From assembly GCF_012844235.1 (NCBI RefSeq), contig NZ_JABAGR010000008.1, positions 61,410 to 125,409 on the forward strand: a stretch of 64,000 nt of DNA. Reading direction: 5' to 3'. A program made the position numbers and the translations under genes. Below are positions 25,999-34,290 of the stretch, one piece after another. The DNA comes from Parafannyhessea umbonata (GTDB lineage Bacteria; Actinomycetota; Coriobacteriia; Coriobacteriales; Atopobiaceae). The notes beneath the pieces are model-generated. The model was not told where the DNA came from, did not search any database, and saw only the letters and a list, made by a program, of their open reading frames with translations. The stretch's first letter is position 1. Each line of letters opens with the position of its first letter.

Positions 25999-28900
25999 GT
26001 GCCCGGGCTCGCTGACAGCCGCAGGTGGGACATCCTGCCAGGGGACGCCTCCGCGGAGCGCGCCCTCATGGAGGGCTGCCACGTCCCGGCCATCGTCGCG
26101 AGGACGCTCGCGGCCCGCGGCATCGTGACGGTGGAGGAGGCCAGGCGCTTCCTCACGCCGTCGCTCGAGCGCGACTGGGCCGACCCGCTGCTCATCCCCG
26201 GGATGGGCGAGGCGGCGGACCGCGTGGAGCGCGCGCTCGACGCCGGCGAGTCCATCGCGGTCTTCGGCGACTTCGACGTGGACGGCATGTCCGCGACCTG
26301 CCTTCTGACGCTCGCACTTCGCGAGCTCGGCGGGAGGGTCCAGCCGTACATCCCCAACCGCTTCGGCGAGGGCTACGGCCTCTCGCGCGACGCGCTCGCC
26401 CGCGTCATCGAGGGCTGCCATCCGGACCTCATCGTCACCGTGGACAACGGCATCGCGTCCAGGGCCGAGGTCGACTGGCTCAAGACGCAGGGCATCGACG
26501 TCGTCGTGACCGACCACCACGAGCCGGCGGAGCTCGTGCCCGAGGGCGTGCCCGTGACGGACCCCAAGCTCGAGGAGCACAACGTCTCGCGCGAGCTCGC
26601 GGGCGCCGGCGTGGCGCTGAAGCTCGCGCAGGAGCTCGGCCGCCGCAAGGGCGCGCCAGGGCTGTGGCGCGCGTACACGGAGGTCGCGACCCTTGGCACC
26701 ATATCCGACATGATGCTCCTCGAGGGCGAGAACCGCGCCCTCGTGGCCGACGGCATCGCGTGCATGCGCAACACCCGGCGCCCGGGCATCGTGGCGCTCG
26801 CCGCGACCGCCGGCGTGGACCTTGCGACCATCACCTCGGACGACCTGCCCTTCTCGCTCATACCGCGCCTGAACGCGGCGGGGCGCATGGGCACGACGGA
26901 CGTCGCGTTCGACCTGCTGCTCACGTCCGACCCCGCGCGCGCCGCGCAGCTGGCCGCCCGCCTGGAGCAGGTGAACACGGAGCGCCGCGAGATCGAGGCG
27001 CAGCTCACGGACGAGGCGATGGCGAAGGTCGAGGCCACCTACGACGGCGGCCGCGTCATCGTCGTGGGCGGCGAGGGCTGGCACGAGGGCGTGAAGGGCA
27101 TCGTCGCGAGCCGCATCACCAACCGCTACCACGTGCCGGCGATCCTGTTCTCCATCTCGGACGGAATCGCCCGCGGCTCCGGCCGATCCGTGGGCTCGGT
27201 CGACCTGTTCCACGCGGTGGAGCAGTGCTCGGACGAGCTCGTGCGCTTCGGCGGGCACGCGGGCGCCGTCGGCGTCACGTGCGACGCCGCGAGCCTCGAC
27301 TCGTTCAGGCAGTCGCTCGAGGACGTGATGGACGCGCTCCCCGAGGAGGAGTTCGAGGACCGCGGCGAGGTAACCGCGCTCGTGGGCCTGGACGAGATGA
27401 CGGTCGCGAACATCGACGCGCTCGAGGTGATGCAGCCGTTTGGCCAGGGCAACAAGAAGCCGCTGTTCGGCACGCGTGGCGTCACGATGCGCAACCGCGC
27501 GAAGGTGGGCGGCAAGGGCAACCACCTGCGTTTCGTCGCGACGGACGGCGTGAGCAGCGTCGCGGCCATCATGTTCCGCACGCCGCACATCGACCGCGCG
27601 GTGGACTGCGACGCCGCGGTCGACCTCGTGTTCGAGCCCGTGAGCGAGACGTGGCAGGGCAGGACGAAGCCAAAGCTCATGGTGCGCGACATCGTGTACC
27701 GCGACCCCGCGCCCGACGCGCCCGCGGACGGCGGCGACCTCGCCGACGAGCTCTTCTCGCGCGCCGGCGAGATCCTCTCGCGCGACGAGTACGCGGGCGT
27801 CGCCGAGGCGAAGTGCTTCTCGACGAAGGTCGTGGGCGTGAGCTTCGACGACCGCCAGTCCGCCGCGGCGTCGCTCGGCGGGGGAGAGGAGCTTGCCCTC
27901 GTGCGCCAGAGGGAGAACCCCGCCGACGAGAACGCCATCGCCGTGACGACGGCGGACGGCACGCAGGTTGGCTACCTGCGCCGGCAGATCGCGGCAGCGC
28001 TCGCGCCGCTCATGGACGCGGGCGCCACGTACGCCGCGCGCGTGAGCGAGGTCACGGGCGGCACGGGGAAGAAGCCGTCGCGCGGCGTGAACGTCGTGGT
28101 GGAGCGCACGTCGGTCGCCGACGGCGACGAGGACGCGCGTGCGACGGCCAGCGCCGTGCGCGGCTACCTCGAGACGCTGTCCGAGGCCGAGCTCACGGAG
28201 GAGCTCAGGCGCACCATGATCGGCGAGCACGAGCTGCTCGACGCCCAGAGGCTCGCCCTCGAGCAGCTCGGTCGCGGCGCGTCCACGCTCGCCATCATGG
28301 CGACGGGACGCGGCAAGTCGCTCATCTTCCACATCCACGCCGCGCGCGAGGCGATGCTGCGCCACCGCGCGAGCGTGTTCGTGTACCCGCTGCGCGCCCT
28401 CGTGGCGGACCAGGCGTACCACCTGTCCGACTCGTTCGGGAGGCTGGGCATGACCGTGCGGGTGCTCACGGGCGAGACGCCGCTGGACGAGCGCGCCCGC
28501 ACGTTCGACGCGCTCGCCGCGGGCGAGGTGGACGTCGTGCTGACGACGCCCGAGTTCCTCGCGATCCACCGCGACCGCCTCGCCGCGGGCGGAAGGGTGT
28601 CCTTCCTCGTGATCGACGAGGCACACCACGCCGGCGAGGGCGGCCGCGGCGCGTACGCGCAGATGCCGCAGGTGCTCGATGCGCTCGGCCATCCCACGAC
28701 GCTCGCGGTCACGGCGACGGCGACGGACGACGTGGCGCGCCGGATCTGCGGCCTTCTGGGCATCGCGGAGCAGGACGTGGTGGTCGACCGCTCCGTCAGG
28801 CAGAACCTGCACGTGCGCGACCTGCGCGAGCTCCGCGACCGCGAGGCCGTGCTCGTGAACGTGGTGTCGTGCGGCCTCAAGACCGTGGTCTACGTCAACT

Positions 28901-29661
28901 CGCGAGAGCAGTCCGTCTCGCTCGCGCGCATGCTCAGGCAGCGCGTGCCAGAGCTCGCGCACCGCATCGCGTTCTACAACGCCGGCCTCTCGCGCCAGGA
29001 CCGCCTGCGCGTGGAGGGGGCGTTCCGCGCCGGCGAGCTGTGCTGCATCGTGAGCACGAGCGCGTTCGGCGAGGGCGTGAACCTGCCGGACATCCGCAAC
29101 GTGATGCTGTACCACATGCCGTTCGGCGCGACGGAGTTCAACCAGATGAGCGGCCGCGCGGGCCGCGACGGCGCCGACGCCCAGATCTACCTGCTGTTTG
29201 GCGCGCGCGACGCACGTATCAACGACAGGATCGTCTCGTCGGCGGCACCGGGCCGCGACGACCTCGTGAGACTGTACCGGGCCCTGAGGAGCCTGGCCTC
29301 GCAGGCGGCCGCCGAGGGAGGCGACGGGTCCTTCTCGGCGTCCAACGCCGACATCGCGCAGTTCGCGCTCGACACGGACCCGCGCTCGCGCCTGGACGAG
29401 AAGGGCGTATCGTGCGGGGTGTCCGTCTTCAGGGAGCTGGGGTTCCTCACCACCTCCGGATACGGGTCCGCTCGCCGAATAGCGATGGTGGATTCTCCGC
29501 GCAAGATGGAGCTCGGCGACTCGATTCGCTATCTTGAGGGGCTGCGCTCGCGCGAGGCGTTCGCAAGATTCTGCGAGTGGGTCCTGGGCGCGGATGCGAC
29601 CGAGCTGCTCGAGCGCATCAACAGGCCCATCACGCCCGGCTTCGGCCACGTGGTAGGCTAG
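25999..29661 (+). CDS. recJ: RecJ exonuclease - HIRAN - RecQ-like helicase fusion
   Basis: Predicted 1220 aa from GTG 25999, two bases after the secF stop. The first ~560 residues are RecJ: D91, D93 and D95 in DFDVDG, VTVDNG near 147, D172-H173-H174 (DHH), RLNAAGR, the DHHA1 segment ending GRSVGSVDLFHAVE...FGGHAGAVG, and an OB part. Residues about 594-690 form a HIRAN domain (KVVGVSFDDRQ, VRQRENPADENAIAV, GYLRR). From about 750 comes an SF2 helicase: MATGRGKS (~767-774), VIDEAHH (~870), AVTATAT, then the second lobe with YVNSREQS and QMSGRAGRDG. It joins 5'-3' ssDNA digestion to 3'-5' unwinding in one chain. Only the fusion is seen; coupling is inferred. Confidence 0.93.
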   Translation: MPGLADSRRWDILPGDASAERALMEGCHVPAIVARTLAARGIVTVEEARRFLTPSLERDWADPLLIPGMGEAADRVERALDAGESIAVFGDFDVDGMSATCLLTLALRELGGRVQPYIPNRFGEGYGLSRDALARVIEGCHPDLIVTVDNGIASRAEVDWLKTQGIDVVVTDHHEPAELVPEGVPVTDPKLEEHNVSRELAGAGVALKLAQELGRRKGAPGLWRAYTEVATLGTISDMMLLEGENRALVADGIACMRNTRRPGIVALAATAGVDLATITSDDLPFSLIPRLNAAGRMGTTDVAFDLLLTSDPARAAQLAARLEQVNTERREIEAQLTDEAMAKVEATYDGGRVIVVGGEGWHEGVKGIVASRITNRYHVPAILFSISDGIARGSGRSVGSVDLFHAVEQCSDELVRFGGHAGAVGVTCDAASLDSFRQSLEDVMDALPEEEFEDRGEVTALVGLDEMTVANIDALEVMQPFGQGNKKPLFGTRGVTMRNRAKVGGKGNHLRFVATDGVSSVAAIMFRTPHIDRAVDCDAAVDLVFEPVSETWQGRTKPKLMVRDIVYRDPAPDAPADGGDLADELFSRAGEILSRDEYAGVAEAKCFSTKVVGVSFDDRQSAAASLGGGEELALVRQRENPADENAIAVTTADGTQVGYLRRQIAAALAPLMDAGATYAARVSEVTGGTGKKPSRGVNVVVERTSVADGDEDARATASAVRGYLETLSEAELTEELRRTMIGEHELLDAQRLALEQLGRGASTLAIMATGRGKSLIFHIHAAREAMLRHRASVFVYPLRALVADQAYHLSDSFGRLGMTVRVLTGETPLDERARTFDALAAGEVDVVLTTPEFLAIHRDRLAAGGRVSFLVIDEAHHAGEGGRGAYAQMPQVLDALGHPTTLAVTATATDDVARRICGLLGIAEQDVVVDRSVRQNLHVRDLRELRDREAVLVNVVSCGLKTVVYVNSREQSVSLARMLRQRVPELAHRIAFYNAGLSRQDRLRVEGAFRAGELCCIVSTSAFGEGVNLPDIRNVMLYHMPFGATEFNQMSGRAGRDGADAQIYLLFGARDARINDRIVSSAAPGRDDLVRLYRALRSLASQAAAEGGDGSFSASNADIAQFALDTDPRSRLDEKGVSCGVSVFRELGFLTTSGYGSARRIAMVDSPRKMELGDSIRYLEGLRSREAFARFCEWVLGADATELLERINRPITPGFGHVVG

Positions 29662-29685
29662 TCGTAACCGACGAGAGGGGTTTTC

Positions 29686-32025
29686 ATGGGAGAGACTTCC
29701 GTGGCCACGGGGGAGCCCAGCCGACGAAGGAACGTTCCCCAGGCAGACAACTGGCGCATCCTGCGCAGCACCTGCGCCGAGTACCTAGACGCCGACGGCC
29801 TCGCGAAGGTGGAGGACGCGTACAACTTCGCGGCGGATTGCCACCGCGACCAGCGCCGCCGCTCCGGCGAGGCTTACATCAACCATCCCGTCGAGGTGGC
29901 GTTCATCCTGGCGAAGGACCTGCGCATGGACGCGGACCCCATCTGCGCCGCGCTGCTGCACGACACGGTGGAGGACACGCCCGTCACCCTGGACGACGTG
30001 CGCGAGCGCTTTGGCGACACCGTCGCGGAGCTCGTGGACGGCGTGACGAAGCTCACCTCCATCAGCGTGAGCTCCATGGACGAGAAGCAGGCCCTCACGC
30101 TGCGCAAGATGTTCCTTGCCATGTCCAAGGACATCCGCGTCGTCATCATCAAGCTCGCGGACAGGCTCCACAACATGCGGACGCTCGCCGCGCTGCCCCC
30201 CGACCGGAGGCGCTTCAAGGCGCGCGAGACCATGGACGTGTACGCGCCGCTCGCGGACAGGCTCGGCATCAGCTCCATCAAGTGGGAGCTGGAGGACCTC
30301 GCGTTCTTCTACCTCGAGCCGGACGAGTACGAGCGCATTGCGCGCATGGTGCAGGAGACGCGCGCCCAGCGCGAGCAGAACACGCACGAGGCGATTCGCG
30401 TGCTCGACGCGGAGCTGAAGCGCGTGGGCCTCTCCGGCTACCAGATCACGGGCCGCCCGAAGCACCTGTGGTCCATCTACCAGAAGATGACCCGCAAGAA
30501 CAAGGAGTTCTCGGACATCTACGACCTCATCGCGCTGCGCGTGCTCGCATGCTCCGTGGGGGACTGCTACTCCGCGCTCGGCGCGGTACACACGCTGTGG
30601 CACCCGCTGCCCGGCCGCTTCAAGGACTACATCGCGATGCCGAAGCCCAACGGCTACCAGTCGCTGCACACGACGGTCATCGGCGCAGACGCCCGTCCGA
30701 TCGAGATCCAGATCCGCACGTTCGAGATGCACGACCGCGCGGAGTACGGCATCGCCGCCCACTGGCTGTACAAGAAGGCCGGCAACTCCGAGGGCGCCAT
30801 GTCGAACTCCGACAGGGACATCGACTCGCAGATCAACTGGATCCGTCGCAGCCTGGACTGGGCGACGGACGACGAGATGGGCGATGCGACCGAGTACCTT
30901 AACAACCTGAGGGTCGACCTGTTCGAGGACGAGATCTTCGTGTTCACGCCCAAGGGCGACGTCATGAGCCTCAGGCGCGACTCCACGCCGCTCGACTTCG
31001 CGTACGCCGTGCACACGGAGGTGGGCAACCACTGCGTCGGCGCGAAGGTGAACGGGTCTGTGGTCCCGCTGACGTACCACCTGGAGAGCGGCGACCGCAT
31101 CGAGATCCTGACGAACAAGAACTCGAAGCCAAGCCGCGACTGGCTCAACATCGTGGCCACGCCGTCCGCTAAGGCGAAGATCCGCAAGTACTTCACCACG
31201 GCCACGAAGACCGACGATGCCGAGCAGGGCAGGAGCGACGTCGCGCACGAGCTTCGCAAGCGCGGCCTTGGCATAAACACGCCACGCACGGTGAAGGCCA
31301 TAGACGAGGTCGTGCGCCAGCTTGACTACGTGCGCGTGGACGACCTGTTCGCGGCCGTCGGAAGCAATAAGGTGTCGTCCAAGCAGATAGCGAACCGCAT
31401 CGAGGCCGCTCTTGGCAAGGACAGCGCCGAGAAGCAGACCGAGCGGCAGAAGGATGCCGCGAAGCAGCAGGCGATCGAGGAGGACAAGCCGCTCGCCCCG
31501 CTTGCCGGCAACTCGCGCTCGCTCGCGAAGCGCCGCCAGGGCAACAACTGCGGCGTGGTGGTGAAGGGCGACCCGGACCTCCTGGTGCACCTAGCGCACT
31601 GCTGCAACCCCGTCGCGGGCGACGACATCGTGGGCTTCGTGACGCGTGGCAGGGGAGTGTCCGTCCACCGCGCCACCTGCCCCAACGTGAAGGGCCTCAT
31701 GCAGCACCCCGAGCGCATGATCGACGTGGAGTGGGACACGACGGGCGCCACGGAGTTCCAGGTGGAGATCGTGGTCGAGGCCACGGACCGCATGGGGCTC
31801 TTGAAGGACGTCACCATCGCGATCGGCGACTCCGGCGGCAACATCCTCTCGGCGGCGACGCAGACGGCGAAGTCCGGCGCCGCACGCCTGAGGTTCCTGA
31901 TAGCGATTTCCGACGCATCGCGCCTGGCCCCGCTTCTGGCGACGGTCGGCCGCGTGCCGTCGGTGTACAGCGCCCGCCGCATCCTTCCGGGCGAGGGCGC
32001 CAACCAGATGAAGAGGAGGGTCTGA
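29686..32025 (+). CDS. rel: Bifunctional (p)ppGpp synthetase/hydrolase Rel
   Basis: Predicted 779 aa, full-length RSH protein. GAGAGGGGTTTTC precedes ATG 29686. The hydrolase HD domain (about 50-200) keeps HPVEVA, LLHDTVEDT and ADRLHNMRTL. The synthetase (about 240-350) has GRFKDYIAMPKPNGYQSLHTT; RFKD marks bifunctional enzymes. The TGS domain (about 410-470, VFTPKGD), the zinc-finger/conserved-cysteine domain (LAHCCNPVAGD...RATC) and the C-terminal ACT domain (about 690-765) follow. It makes ppGpp on stalled ribosomes and degrades it otherwise. It is 24 bp downstream of the recJ fusion and overlaps the next gene by one base. Confidence 0.97.
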   Translation: MGETSVATGEPSRRRNVPQADNWRILRSTCAEYLDADGLAKVEDAYNFAADCHRDQRRRSGEAYINHPVEVAFILAKDLRMDADPICAALLHDTVEDTPVTLDDVRERFGDTVAELVDGVTKLTSISVSSMDEKQALTLRKMFLAMSKDIRVVIIKLADRLHNMRTLAALPPDRRRFKARETMDVYAPLADRLGISSIKWELEDLAFFYLEPDEYERIARMVQETRAQREQNTHEAIRVLDAELKRVGLSGYQITGRPKHLWSIYQKMTRKNKEFSDIYDLIALRVLACSVGDCYSALGAVHTLWHPLPGRFKDYIAMPKPNGYQSLHTTVIGADARPIEIQIRTFEMHDRAEYGIAAHWLYKKAGNSEGAMSNSDRDIDSQINWIRRSLDWATDDEMGDATEYLNNLRVDLFEDEIFVFTPKGDVMSLRRDSTPLDFAYAVHTEVGNHCVGAKVNGSVVPLTYHLESGDRIEILTNKNSKPSRDWLNIVATPSAKAKIRKYFTTATKTDDAEQGRSDVAHELRKRGLGINTPRTVKAIDEVVRQLDYVRVDDLFAAVGSNKVSSKQIANRIEAALGKDSAEKQTERQKDAAKQQAIEEDKPLAPLAGNSRSLAKRRQGNNCGVVVKGDPDLLVHLAHCCNPVAGDDIVGFVTRGRGVSVHRATCPNVKGLMQHPERMIDVEWDTTGATEFQVEIVVEATDRMGLLKDVTIAIGDSGGNILSAATQTAKSGAARLRFLIAISDASRLAPLLATVGRVPSVYSARRILPGEGANQMKRRV

Positions 32026-32840
32026 TGGCCTGCGGAGAAGAGCACGACCACTGCTGCGGCAACCACAGCCACCAAGGCGACGGCGGCTGCTGTGGCGGCC
32101 ACGACCACGACGGCGGATGCTGTGGCGGCGGCCACGACCACGACGGCGGCTGCTGCGGCGGCCACGACCACGACGGCGGATGCTGTGGCGGCGGCTGCTG
32201 CGGCGCCGACGACCGCGACCAGATCGCCATGTTCGTCGTGGGTCCCATCGAGACCAACTGCTACGCGTACGTGTCGCAGGGGGAGTGCCTCGTGGTCGAT
32301 CCGGGCAACTCCGGCAAGGCGATAGCGGAGCACCTCCCGACCGACGTGACGGTGCGCTACATCGTCGCGACCCACGGCCACGGCGACCACGTGGGCGGCG
32401 TCAAGGCCCTGAGGGAGGCCACGGGGGCGAAGTACGCGATATCCGCCCGTGATGCGGAGCTCGCGAAGCACGCGGGCGAGAAGAGCGAGCTCGGCCGCTC
32501 GTACGACGACAACGCTCCCGACCCCGACCTCACGCTGTCGGAGGGGGACGTCCTCAAGGTCGGGACCGCGGAGTTCAGGGTGCTGGAGACGCCGGGCCAC
32601 ACCCCGGGAGGCATAGTTCTTCTCGGCGGCGGATCTGCGGAGCACGTCTGCTTTGTGGGGGACACGCTGTTTAAGGGATCATGCGGGAGGACCGATCTCG
32701 CGGGCGGGAGCCAGGAAGACATGGCGCGCACGCTTGCGCGGCTCAAGCGGGAGATTCCCGCGCACACCAACGTGTTCTGCGGTCACGGCGACCCGACGAC
32801 CATGGAGGACGAGCTTGCGCAGAACCCGTACCTTCGCTAA
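32025..32840 (+). CDS. MBL-fold hydrolase with N-terminal Cys/His metal-binding repeats
   Basis: Predicted 271 aa. ATG 32025 overlaps the rel stop by one base (TGATG) with AGAGGAGGGTC upstream. Residues 1-65 are extraordinarily rich in Cys, His, Gly and Asp: about four GGCCGG blocks alternating with HDHD, a likely metal-chelating tail. Residues about 68-271 are a glyoxalase II-like metallo-beta-lactamase fold: THGHGDHVGG (two-metal motif), TPGHTPGG, FVGDTLFKGSCGRTDL and a final CGHGDP. The enzyme is probably a thiolester or glyoxalase-type hydrolase. The Cys/His tail may deliver or buffer zinc or nickel for the active site or for other proteins; this is inference. Confidence 0.9.
   Translation: MACGEEHDHCCGNHSHQGDGGCCGGHDHDGGCCGGGHDHDGGCCGGHDHDGGCCGGGCCGADDRDQIAMFVVGPIETNCYAYVSQGECLVVDPGNSGKAIAEHLPTDVTVRYIVATHGHGDHVGGVKALREATGAKYAISARDAELAKHAGEKSELGRSYDDNAPDPDLTLSEGDVLKVGTAEFRVLETPGHTPGGIVLLGGGSAEHVCFVGDTLFKGSCGRTDLAGGSQEDMARTLARLKREIPAHTNVFCGHGDPTTMEDELAQNPYLR
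32080..32205 (+). repeat. In-frame tandem repeats encoding GGCCGG(G)HDHD
   Basis: Units starting GGCCACGACCACGACGG occur at 32097, 32130 and 32160 (spacings 33 and 30 bp), flanked by partial GGCTGCTG(T/C)GG units. All keep frame in the hydrolase gene. Near-identity at DNA level suggests recent expansion. Confidence 0.85.
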
Positions 32841-32866
32841 TTGTGACAGCGGCCTCACGGAAGCTC

Positions 32867-32875
32867 TGGTATAGT
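32867..32875 (+). promoter_or_regulatory. Extended -10 promoter of tRNA-Leu
   Basis: TGG followed directly by TATAGT (32870-32875), 23 bp before the mature tRNA 5' end. The best -35-like sequence (TTGTGA, 32841) is 23 bp away, too far, so the extended -10 probably suffices. Confidence 0.6.
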
Positions 32876-32897
32876 CTTTCACGCAGGCCGCTTGATT

Positions 32898-32984
32898 GCC
32901 CGAGTGGCGGAATTGGCAGACGCGGCAGACTCAAAATCTGCTACTGGCAACAGCGTGTGGGTTCGAGTCCCACCTCGGGCACCA
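32898..32984 (+). tRNA. tRNA-Leu (anticodon CAA)
   Basis: Acceptor GCCCGAG pairs with CTCGGGC (32974-32980), then A and an encoded CCA. The anticodon stem GCAGA/TCTGC holds loop CTCAAAA, anticodon CAA, reading UUG. The long variable arm (TACTGGCAACAGCGTG) is typical of leucine tRNAs. The T arm reads GTGGG-TTCGAGT-CCCAC. Total 87 nt. Confidence 0.97.
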
Positions 32985-33090
32985 TCTTTTACCAGCGGAT
33001 ATTTCTATATTGAATAATTCGGCAGGCATGGCTCCATAGCCATTTGACCATTCAACCAGCGTCAACCTGCCTGTTGTGTGGACCGTCCAT

Positions 33091-33138
33091 CCGCCCCGTC
33101 GCCTCCTCCATCGCGGAGACGTCGGGGCGGTGGTTTTT
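33091..33138 (+). terminator. Terminator downstream of tRNA-Leu
   Basis: CCGCCCCG (33091-33098) pairs with CGGGGCGG (33123-33130), with a large loop, followed by TGGTTTTTA. It probably ends tRNA-Leu transcription. An additional hairpin of ATGGCT/AGCCAT lies near 33028-33043. Confidence 0.7.
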
Positions 33139-33194
33139 ATCTTCGCACGTATGCTTTGAGCGCTCGTGCGCTTCCTGCTTGACAGGTGCGGCGA

Positions 33195-33715
33195 CGCGGC
33201 GGGGCGATAGAGCCGCGGGCGCAGGAGATGGTCGACGCGATCGGGTCGTACACCGAGGTGAGCCCATCGGGGACCGGCGTCCACATCCTCGCGTACGCGG
33301 ACCAGAGGACGACGGGGGTCGTAGGGAGAGCAGACCATCGGCGCGGGATAGAGGTCTGCAACCATGGTCGATACTTCACCGTGACGGGGAAGCAAGTGGG
33401 CGATTCCGGCATCGCCGACCGCACGGACGAGGTCGCGTCGCTCGTGAGCGAGCGGTTCCCCTCCGAGTCGCGAGAGTCGTCGTTCTCGAGGCGGGTGGCG
33501 AGGCTTGCACGCGACAAGGTGGTGCGGCGCGCGAATTGGTGTTCGGCGCGGACGAGGACGAGATGGCGGCGAACGCCAAGGCCCTCGCGGCCTGGGACAA
33601 GCCGTCGAGCGCGCCCCGCACGCGCAAGCCGGGGAGCTTCTCGAACGACGCCGGCGACGGCAAGGACGCCGCAAAGCGAGAGCTCGCTCGTCAGTTGTTC
33701 GGCTCCGGGGAGTAG
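33195..33715 (+). pseudogene. Phage relic: primase-polymerase fragment joined to a scaffold-like tail
   Basis: Two adjacent frames carry phage-like sequence. From about 33219 to 33510 one frame reads EMVDAIGSYTEVSPSGTGVH and GIEVCNHGRYFTVTG, the typical start-to-middle of phage primase/polymerase (Prim-Pol, D5-type) proteins, missing its N-terminus and everything beyond. A shift near 33510-33520 leads into a second frame, ELVFGADEDEMAANAKALAAWDKP..., ending at TAG 33713. Its charged ADEDEMAANAKAL and lysine/arginine tail resemble the C-terminus of head scaffold proteins of the DUF4355 type (weak). This looks like an internal deletion that brought replication and head genes together. Confidence 0.6.
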
Positions 33716-33748
33716 GAAGAGCACTAGCAACGCAGATTGGAGCGGACA

Positions 33749-33928
33749 ATGGCCGCAACGAACGCATCCAAGATCGTCCTGCCCGTCGAGGTAGCTCAGG
33801 ACATCCTGCGCAAGGCGCAGAACAACTCCACCATCCAAGCGCAATCGCCGAGCACCCCGGCGCTCTTCAAGAACGTCGAGAACGCGGTGTGCACCAAGGA
33901 ACCCAAGGCCGAGTCGTCTTGCTGCTAG
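33749..33928 (+). pseudogene. Truncated phage major capsid protein N-terminus
   Basis: Reads 59 aa from ATG 33749 with TTGGAGCGGACA upstream. The sequence starts ASKIVLPVEVAQDILRKAQN and continues ALFKNVENAVCTKEPKA, similar in layout to the first 55 residues of HK97-type capsid proteins (a promoter-proximal IVLP..V...I..K.Q..S.... segment). It then runs into Cys-Cys and a stop, so the remaining ~250 residues are missing. It follows the scaffold-like tail by 33 bp, the normal phage order scaffold-capsid. Function is presumably lost. Confidence 0.5.
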
Positions 33929-34090
33929 AGGCGGTGCGTCCGCGGTCGATGCCGGTGCGCCCGTGCACAGGTGGCAGAGCGACGACTTGAACGCGAACCA
34001 GAGGCTGCCGATCGTGCAGTTGGAGCAATGTCTCATCTGCATCAGCAGATGTCGTGGTATTGTGAAGTGGCTGTTTTGGACAGGTTCTGC

Positions 34091-34119
34091 TTGTCCGCAG
34101 CGGGGTGATGAGGTATCTT
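34091..34119 (+). promoter_or_regulatory. Promoter of the infC-rpmI-rplT operon
   Basis: TTGTCC (34091-34096), 17-bp spacer, TATCTT (34114-34119). The expected start near 34126 leaves a leader of about 165 nt before infC. GGACA/TGTCC arms overlap the -35 region. Confidence 0.6.
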
Positions 34120-34224
34120 TATCCCTGTGTGTTGCAAAGCGGGGCTTTGGCCCCCACCTACACGGCGCCTCGTGGCTGCTGTCTGGTCAGACAAAGATTC
34201 TTAACCGCCATAGGCGGACGTTGT

Positions 34225-34258
34225 CTCCTGGACGCATGTCATGCGCCAGGAGTTTTTT
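34225..34258 (+). terminator. Attenuator-like terminator in the infC leader
   Basis: CTCCTGG-A-CGCAT (34225-34237) pairs with ATGCG-CCAGGAG (34241-34252) with one bulged A and loop GTC, followed by TTTTTT. It lies after the promoter and before infC, so transcription must read through it. Attenuated leaders controlled by L20 or by IF3 levels are known for infC operons; which applies here is not visible. Confidence 0.85.
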
Positions 34259-34290
34259 GTTGCGACGGATACGTCGCAGATGAAGGGAAG

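Larger units (their letters stand above)
33929..34290 (+). other. 362-bp spacer: phage-relic edge, infC promoter and leader
   Basis: The first ~110 bp have no recognisable gene. A perfect CATCTGC/GCAGATG hairpin lies at 34034-34051. The infC promoter (34091-34119), a leader of about 165 nt, an intrinsic terminator (34225-34258) and a second hairpin, TGCGAC/GTCGCA (34261-34278), follow. Confidence 0.75.

Noticed and set aside
32080..32205. CRISPR array
   Set aside because: The near-identical 30-33 bp units are coding repeats in frame with the hydrolase gene and have no unique spacers. No other regularly spaced repeats occur in the window.
32960..34290. Direct-repeat attachment site at the end of the phage relic
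   Set aside because: I searched downstream for a second copy of the tRNA-Leu 3' end (GTTCGAGTCCCACC) and found none within the relic or before infC.
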